From: Isoetes taiwanensis | Taxonomy: Eukaryota > Streptophyta > Lycopodiopsida > Isoetales > Isoetaceae | Assembly (NCBI GenBank): GCA_021234155.1 | Contig: JAJEKV010000047.1 | Location: 6,289,071-6,353,070, forward strand | Direction of reading: 5' to 3' | DNA: 64,000 bases | Shown here: positions 56,740-64,000 of the stretch, piece after piece | Layout: every line of letters starts with the position of its first letter | Position numbering within the stretch: position 1 is the stretch's first letter | Notes under the pieces: model-generated | Seen by the model: the letters and a program-made list of their open reading frames with translations, nothing else | Databases searched by the model: none | What the model was told of the DNA's origin: nothing | Made by a program: the position numbers and the translations under genes

Positions 56740-59700
56740 TCCGTGAGTCGTCGCCCAAGTCATACCCCAAGTCATGGCCACGATTACCCCCCGTGTGTGG
56801 ACCCACACTTGGTTGGTGAGCTACCTCGGACCACACCAACCCATCACAGGAAGGCCCAAACACACCAACCACGGTTGACCCCACGCAGTGCGAGCCCTCC
56901 GGGAAGACCATGAAGCGGGGCCACCAAGGAAGAGGCCTCGCGGAGGGAGAGACGTCTTCCATGAAGAGGGAGGCCCGCAAGGCCCGGCCGACCCGACAAA
57001 GCCGGGCCACATAGCCAATCCACCCGGTCGAACCTTGGAGCCGCATCGAGGCGAGGGTTGAGGCCAGCGATTACACACCTTTGCGTGCCTCCGGCAGAGG
57101 TGGAGAACATAACATCTCGGATGTTGCGCAGCAGCTTGGTGCGAGAAAAACGGCGAATCCGCGGTTGAGGATCAGCGCAGACAAAAGCATGATAGCATCC
57201 ACTTGCTACAATTTGATTGCATGCAATATCGCCAGGAGCTTGCGATATGAGGGGCGGTAGACACCGTGGTTGGCGGCTATGGAAGCCGGGGGCCACGCAG
57301 ATGAACCGGGTAGTCGCGCAGAGACACTTCAGAACCACGCCCGGATCCGGCCGAGGTTGAGAAGGCTAAGGCCACGGCCGGAGGAGCCTGAGCCGCCACG
57401 CCGAGGTTTCGAGGCCGCCATCGCGGAGACAAGGATTCTAGGTCGCTGGAAGCTAGCCGTGCAGAATGGCGCTCGCCGGAGTAAGATTTAGCACGAGATC
57501 GAGCTACAGAGGCCGGGCGCCGTTGCCCAAGAAGGCAAAAGGGCCTCCATGCCGGTGAGCACATGAGCAACTCCGCCATTGCACGCGGGAGATGGCAAGA
57601 CATGACAACGTCCTGCAAGAGCTGAGCTCCAGACTCCGGAGAACAGAAACCACAGCAAAGAACACACCAACCCCGCGAACCCACCAACCTACAGGACGTC
57701 AACCTGGAACACATGCTGCGGACACATCAGATCACGTCGGGCCGCCACCACCCCGGCCGCGCCGGCCACATCCTATGCCTCACCCACCTCAACCAACACA
57801 CAGTGCGGCCCCCGAACCGAAACGTGAGACGCGAGGAGCCGCAATGTGGTAGTCGCGAGGCGGCCGAGGAGTCGGGAGAACATCTCACTTCCGACTCGCA
57901 CCGGATCTTGGACGGATGATGTTCCCAAAGACTGTGACCATTGGAAAGGCGAAGTCGTCATGGAATTGGCCCTGACGCCCGGTGGTCATCTTCACATTTG
58001 AGAGCGTGCAGGCGGGTGGCCATCCCGCGTCGGGGGCGAAGTTGAAGGGGCGGCTGCATGCGTTGGCCGACTTGACCCCAAAGCCGGCAACAAGACCCCG
58101 GCGTGAGCTGGCCAAAGTCGAGGGCCGCCGGAGACATGGAGGGGCGGGGCTGGTCCGGGAATGATCTCTTGTAGTGAGGCGACCAAACGGGGATCTGAGG
58201 CACTCCGGCCCCTCGAGTCCCCTCGAGGGGCCCCACCACGAGCATCCACATCTTCCGCTCCCCACAGGACCACCACTACCACGGACTGAAGTGGCGATGC
58301 ATGCCACTAAATAGGGATCGTGCCTGGCGTGGTATCCCCGAATTGCCGTGGCTTTCCATGGCGAAGGGGACGATCTCAATTAAAATTATGCCATGGACAT
58401 GGACCTTATCTTCCTCATGGAAACATGGGAACATCTTTGGTCACAAGGCTACGATTTGCGGGATATCGGCGCTACTCGGCCTTCAATGAGTGCATCGGAA
58501 ACGAGGGACACGGAGGAATTCATGGTTATTACCGGGCGACCTTGGCCCAATCGGTCTCCCCGTAAAGGCGACGAATTGCGCCACAACAGATAATGTGGGT
58601 ACGAAAAGTGCATGCAAACGATGGCAGCCCTCTCTTTGTGGCGGCTTGCTACTTCCCACATCTTTGAGCAACTTTTACCACACGACTTGGATGTGGACGG
58701 TAGGAGCCCTATGTCGATCTATATGATGACATACAACAAGATGCAAATTGGGCAAGGTCATGTTGCTTGAGATTTCAATGCCGCATTGTGGGCAGAAAGC
58801 ATCCCAAAATTCGCGACCTCTAGTCGAGGATGTGTTGCAAATGGACCCCAGAGATGGTTTGGCCAAAGGCGCCGATGACAACCGGTGACACGCTGATGGC
58901 CCGTGGCACCGGGCCGCTTGTCGGGCGATCTTTGACCTGGTCATTTGCAATGGGTCGGCATTGCTGGTCGGCCCCTCCAAACTTCAATTTGTAGACGAGG
59001 AGAACCGTGGGGCACCACCCGTGGTGGATTACGTGCTAGCAGACGAGCAATGCCTACACTTGATCACTTTCGCTTGGTTAATCCGGACGGTGGTCGGGGC
59101 GAGGAAGTAGACTCAGCCATCACCCCTGTTCTTGCGGATAGATTGGCTTGCCAACCGAGCACCCATTGCCCCAACACCCCATGTACCCACGGTTGCGCCT
59201 CGGACTATGATCATGCGGCGGTCTATGCGAGGATGCTTGAGCATGAGCTGCCGGAGTCTTTACTGCAACTCCCCACACTTCAACAAAGCAGACGCCCACC
59301 GAACCCGGCTCCTTCCGAGAGTAGGGGACGATGCTTTGGGAGAGACCGCTCTCGACGATCCATTGTGGGCTGCAACCACCTTCCCCGCAATCATCGGGTT
59401 CGATGATGAATGTCGAGAGGAAACGATGGCTCCGCCAAGTCTTTGGACCCCACCATTCGCCGCTCGGGCAGTCCGTCCGGTCAATACCGCTTCTTCCTCA
59501 AGACCAAGAAAGCCGGGTACCTTCTTGAGCACCGTAAGAATGATGTTTGGTCTTCTAGACCGCCACCCTAGGGCCTTACGGAGAAAGGTCTTGAGTAAGC
59601 CCCGCATTATTACGGGAAATATTACCGGAACAATGGGTGAGATACTTGCGGCCCGGTATGACCCAATGGGAAGTCGGGCACCGCATTACCTCATGACCAG

Positions 59701-61815
59701 CCTACTTTGGTCATTCTTGAAGGGATGTCATAATGGGCACATAGCGCCTACCGCTAATGGGAAAGCAGCAGATTTGGATGGTATGCGGGGAGAGCTTCTC
59801 AAGTGGGTAGGGCCCCCAATGGTGCCGTTCTCCACGGCACTCTTCAGCGGGCATTGCAAGAAGGCTTCCCCCGCTTGGACTACCGGTAGAGTTGTGCCCA
59901 TATACAAAGCGGGGGACCCCACATTGACCAACTATCGTTACCATTATGGTCGAGTTAAATCTTTGCCAAGTTGCTTGCAGGGATTCTTGGCCCGGCGATT
60001 GACACTTTAGGCGATGGAGAAGTGCGGGCTCGCCGCAGCAGGAGAACTCAAAAGCCCGGGCATTCTACTATTGACCATATCTTCACTCTGCGAACACTCA
60101 TAGAGGATAGCGGGAATCGGCGCTTGAAATGCAATCTTGCATTTGCTTTGTGGATTTCGCAAAGGCTTTTGACCACGGTGCCTCGAGATAAGTTGTGGGA
60201 CGATTGAGACGACTAGGGACCCCGTCGACTTGCGAGAATGCTATATCCGCACTATCTGAGGCTTGCTCCGGTCGTCTCCTGCTTGTCGGGGAGCCCGTTG
60301 TTAGTAGCATTGGGTGCGCCGGGCGCCCCTCTATCCCCACGCTCTTGGCTTGTACATTGACCCGGCTAGAAGAATGGCTAGTGAGCACGGGAGCTCAGTT
60401 GATGCACCACATAATCCGGCAACTCATATATCTTTGATGATGTTGGCCCTTTCGCGATATACCCCGGAGGACATGCAACGCCACACGGATGCTTTGGACA
60501 CTTTCTCGCCAATTCAGCGACATGAGAGTTAACTTGGCCAAGACAAGGGTGCCTTTGCTTTGGTCCCATCATCCCCAGCACCCACGTCTTCCCTCATTCA
60601 CTTACCCGGGGCGTAGTGGAGGTGGCTCGATCTTATAAGTATTTGGGCATTGAGTTTTCTACTACCACACACCGATGCATCCATCGTTTCGGGTCACCGC
60701 TTTGCCGGAAAGCCACAGATGCAATGCAAAACAACAGTCACAAGGCGAGCCAGATGCATGGGGTCACCGGGCACACTTGTTCGGGGCCTTGGTTGAACCG
60801 GGTCCTCCTCTATGGGGCGTAGTGTGGGGCCAGTGATATCCCTCACCACTTGGAACGATCTAGAGCAGTGTACAGAAGCTTTCTTGGCCCGGCACCGAGT
60901 GAAATCCACGGTCCCCATATCGATCTTGCTCCAAGAGACAAGCTTCCTTCCATTACGAGGGTCTGCTGGAACGTCACATTATTTACTTCCGGGTGGTGGC
61001 TATGGATGAAGCCCGCTGCCCAACCTTGCTTTGGCGAAGGCGATGGACCCGCGGCGACTCAAAGCCTTTGGAAAGACAAGCAAGCCCAGTGGTTCTCGCT
61101 ATGGAATGTGCGAGCACACAGATGTGGACCCGATGCATACACCAAAAGAACGCCTTGCCTTGAAGCGTAAGACGGATGCTTGCTTCATGGCCAAGCTTTG
61201 GGATCAGAGGCCCTATCACATGTCAAGGTGGCAAATTATCGACAAAGAAAGTTAATCGCATGCTCACGAGGGGCCCACACCACTACTGCGCACCCATCTA
61301 CCCATGAAAAAGCGGGGGTGATTGCTTCCATTCGCCGCGGAGTGCACACCACCTCCGCGTGATTGAGACGGGGAGATGGATTCGGGGCCGCGTGAGGGGG
61401 ACAGAGTCCGCCGCTCTTTGTCAGCGAGCGCATTGAGGATGAAAGTCACGCCCTCCGTGCCTTGTCCGTCTGAGCATATCCTGCCTCGGTATGCTGTTCG
61501 GTTAGTTGTGCCCCATCGGGCTGGCATGAGCTACTGCGAGCACCTGCCTCTGTAGGCTTGTTGGGATCGTTACCTCCGGGAGGTAATGGATCTGTGGACT
61601 TCGGTTATGCCCCCACAATAAGGCAGTAACCTCAAATTTGTACTTGTGATTATGTATATAATCATGCGGTATGTCGGCATCCTTATTGCTACTAAGGTTT
61701 TCCCGAAACCCCTTGGTGGGGGTTTTTAATCCCGGTAGTAATCGCTGCCGCTCTCTCTCTCTTTGTACTTGGGTCCCATAGGCCAGTTGGTCTCCGTGGA
61801 CGATAAAATCATATT
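56740..61815 (+). mobile_element. GC-rich LINE, copy C (near full length, dead, most diverged)
   Basis: The start region matches copy A (CCCAAGTCATGGCCACG). ORF1 remains lie at 57,000-58,300. ORF2 starts MDMDLIFLMETWEHLW (58,393). Reverse transcriptase pieces are at 59,750-60,550 (GKAADLDGMRGELLKW, VPIYKAGDPT, LYIDPARRM) with the YADD box no longer readable. The C-terminal part runs to about 61,560. The 3' hairpin tail GGGTCCCATAGGCCAGTTGG...GGACGATAAAA is followed by an ATTCT repeat. Stops and frame changes are denser than in copies A and B. Confidence 0.85.
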
Positions 61816-61829
61816 CTATTCTATTCTAT

Positions 61830-62105
61830 TTCTTTAGCACTTTGGGAACTAGATCTTCCTTCCCTAAAGATCTATTTCTTTAGCACTTTGAGAACTAGAT
61901 CCTCCTTCCCTAAAGATCATATTGCAGGGCACATACTAAGCTGGGACACAAATTTCAAAATGTTTTAGAATGGTTTGACGAGTTTTGACGTCACCTTTTA
62001 ACCTCGAAATGCAAATACTCAACATACTAAAGTGGGACACAAAAATGGTTTGACGAGTTTTGACGTCACCTTTTAACCTCTAAATGCAAATACTCAACTC
62101 ATACT
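61830..62105. repeat. Two local tandem duplications
   Basis: TATTTCTTTAGCACTTTGRGAACTAGATC with its extension CCTTCCCTAAAGATC occurs twice (about 61,827-61,917, unit about 47 bp). A longer unit holding GGTTTGACGAGTTTTGACGT, CACCTTTTAACCTC and AAATGCAAATACTCAA occurs twice (about 61,945-62,105). Confidence 0.85.
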
Positions 62106-62931
62106 ACTAACCGCGCACTTGGCAAGCTCATTTCTTAATGTGCATGGAAAATTGTAAGGAATATAAGTGGGTTTATAAAAACACTTCAGGGACAAATACA
62201 AATTCATGTTGTGGACTTTGTCCTATTCTGGTGCATTCTAACTTCTTCCACAACAAACATCATTCCAAACACCACTACAAGCATCATTGCAGTCGTCACT
62301 ACATGTGAATTATCCTATCAAATGTACAACTGTCCAAACAACTTAATGGAACCCTTACTAGCTATATGTATGCCATCGTTGTGTGAAAGCTCTATACATC
62401 TTATTGTGGTACATGAAATTCCCCTAGCAACTGGCCATGATGAACCACTATATAATTCAACTAAAAAGACTCACGAGCCAATGTATGTGCGCCGATGCTA
62501 GAGAAACAACCTTAGGATTGACACTGATCTCACAAATTATATATGCTCTTTGTGCTACATGTTCATGCATTCTCATTTCAAGTATAATTCTGCTTAGATA
62601 TTAAATCCATCTTTCTTGCCTATAAAATACAGGGAGAAGATTTTGACCTATAAAATATAAGACAAATGTAGGGGGCTTAAGCATGTCTTTTGGGTTATAA
62701 TGCATTTCACCATGTAGCTAGAGGCGTCTTTTTTGGGCATTTCTATTACACACCAAATTAACAAACAACATGCAATAATGCCCCTCACACGCACAATCAC
62801 ATTCACACCTTCCTTCCGCTTTAGAATCATGTCAAATACAAAAGTTGCCACATTCTTTCTTCTAGCCAATAATGAATCCACCATCCTTTCAAATTGTAGT
62901 AAAGCCCGGCAACGCCGGGCACCATAACTAG
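61917..62931 (+). mobile_element. Non-autonomous Helitron (3' end certain, 5' end tentative)
   Basis: The 3' terminus has the hallmark form: a GC-rich hairpin GCCCGGC-AAC-GCCGGGC (62,904-62,920), a short spacer and CTAG (62,928-62,931) followed by T, the expected AT target. The 5' end is less sure; A/TCATATTGCAGGGCAC at 61,916-61,917 starts with TC after an A and would give about 1.0 kb. No Rep/helicase is encoded. Confidence 0.75.
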
Positions 62932-63169
62932 TGTTATATTACGAAGACATCATTTTATATTATGGCATTATGACATCATTTTATATTATGGTCTCATGCA
63001 TAAAAAGGACACGCATTGTATGCTGAATTCTAAGGAAGCTTGCATTGCATTGGGGAAGTTGAAGGTGCAATCCTCGTGATGTAAAGTCCCTTCATGCTAA
63101 AGGATCCTAATGGTTACATCACTTGGTAAACAAATTTAAATATGGTCTAACTCCCTTAGCTAATGCACG

Positions 63170-63547
63170 ATGCACGCACGTAGTTGCAAAGGAAAGTTAG
63201 TGAATTTTATTATCAAAATGGAGGTGGTGTGTCAAAAATGGAAAATGATTGATTCTTGGAAAAGATGTTGTGATGAAGATATGTGGTTTGTAGCTCATCC
63301 ACAATTGGTCAAGTTGTGGCAAATTATACTAGTGCTTCCTAGTAGTACGGCCATTTGTGAAAGAGGGTTTTCAAAGTAAAACTACCTAAAAGAAGATGAT
63401 CGCTCTCGTCTTGACTTGAAGATGCTGGATGAGCTCATGTTTTTATCATTGACGGCACTGGCAGAAGAGAAGCTTGATATTGATGGTGCTTTTAATCTTT
63501 GGCATGAGAAGAAAAATCGAAGAATGCTCGATCTAAATGAACATTAA
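63170..63547 (+). pseudogene. hAT transposase C-terminal fragment
   Basis: HPQLVKLWQIILVLPSSTAI followed by CERGFSK is the hAT dimerisation (hATC) block, continuing after an in-frame TAA (63,376-63,378, probably from CAA) with NYLKEDDRSRLDLKMLDELM and ending at TAA near 63,545. Only about 120 residues of a protein of 600 or more remain, with no DDE or BED zinc finger in the window. Confidence 0.9.
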
Positions 63548-64000
63548 TGCTTTACTTATTTCCTAAAGGTTGACAATGTTCATATGATTTCTATATATTT
63601 AACTCTCATGTTTTAGACTCTTATGAATTAAACGATTTGCTGAAATTTAATGATGTTCATACAATCTTTATGTGTGAAATGCGAGTGCATTGTCACTTTT
63701 AAATATTTTAAGGGGAAAACAATAAAATAGAAAAGCCCTAGCAATGCAAATGAAAGTCTAATTTAAATTATGCCATTGAATTTGAAAGTCCACTTTTTAA
63801 AGTGACCCTAAAAAAAGGTAAGGGCAACACTTCAATTTCCAACCCTGGCCTAGATTCTTTGGTGGTGATTGGCTCCGGATTGGAAGACATAGAGGATTGA
63901 TGGTAAGCACCTTTGGGTGGTGGTTGTTTTGTGATTGGAATGAGAATCCTACCGTAAATAAACATTGGGATTAGCTTGTGAGCTCCTAAAACCATTATTG
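63548..64000. other. Non-coding flank to the window end
   Basis: Nothing is recognised. A minus-strand open frame near the edge (63,995-63,768) has no features that I can support. Confidence 0.4.

Noticed and set aside
56325-56819. 164-codon plus-strand frame across the 170-bp repeats
   Set aside because: It reads through repeat units 2 and 3 into the LINE start; the frame is not kept in repeat unit 1 and there is no recognisable domain.

Overview
This is nuclear DNA of a land plant with a large, transposon-rich genome. The evidence is a spliced plant gene of the At1g01500 family, a nuclear-type tRNA-Glu with a Pol III terminator, GT-AG introns, and plant-style chromovirus, CACTA, PIF/Harbinger, hAT, Helitron and LINE remains. 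The lineage (fern, lycophyte, bryophyte or gymnosperm) cannot be settled from the sequence. Only two genes look intact: the At1g01500-like gene (29.4-30.7 kb, minus strand) and a small coiled-coil protein gene (25.9-26.3 kb, plus strand). Almost everything else is mobile-element sequence at various stages of decay.

Layout. 0-3.7 kb: the 3' half of a broken Ty3/gypsy chromovirus with the start of its 3' LTR. 3.8-6.4 kb: a decayed transposase-like gene of a superfamily I cannot name. 6.9-8.1 kb (minus): a spliced gene with a BAH-like region. 8.6-24.6 kb (minus): a five-exon pseudogene that appears to encode an acidic/basic N-terminal region, a ParB-like domain and a beta-class DNA methyltransferase (DIPYG motif, then VL.AFSGSGTT). 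A 12.9 kb CACTA transposon (11,053-23,931) splits its ParB domain, and the reading frame resumes on the far side. The CACTA element itself holds a 4.5 kb PIF/Harbinger-type element (12,382-16,920) that carries pieces of host genes (DUF547), a 1.2 kb 19-bp minisatellite and a TNP2 transposase fragment. A second, 5'-truncated methyltransferase copy lies at 52.1-53.5 kb.

25-31.3 kb is the least disturbed part: a LINE scrap, tRNA-Glu, the small gene, a 187-bp foldback, and the At1g01500-like gene with two upstream ORFs. 34.0-36.4 kb is a 5'-truncated LINE with a poly(A) tail and a 16-bp target duplication. 36.5-51.8 kb is a nest of LTR remains: gag-protease debris, a tiny TRIM, and a non-autonomous LTR element whose interior was invaded by two GC-rich LINEs in head-to-tail order (40.1-49.0 kb) and which ends in two LTRs facing each other. 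56.7-61.8 kb is a third GC-rich LINE. 61.9-62.9 kb ends in a typical Helitron 3' terminus, and 63.2-63.5 kb is a hAT transposase C-terminus.

The most interesting item is the ParB-methyltransferase family. I know of no described plant gene of this architecture. It is spliced, present in two diverged copies, and sits beside a BAH-like gene and a transposase-like gene, so it could be a horizontally acquired DNA-modification gene or the cargo of an uncharacterised transposon. Both copies here are pseudogenes, so the function must be sought in intact homologues.
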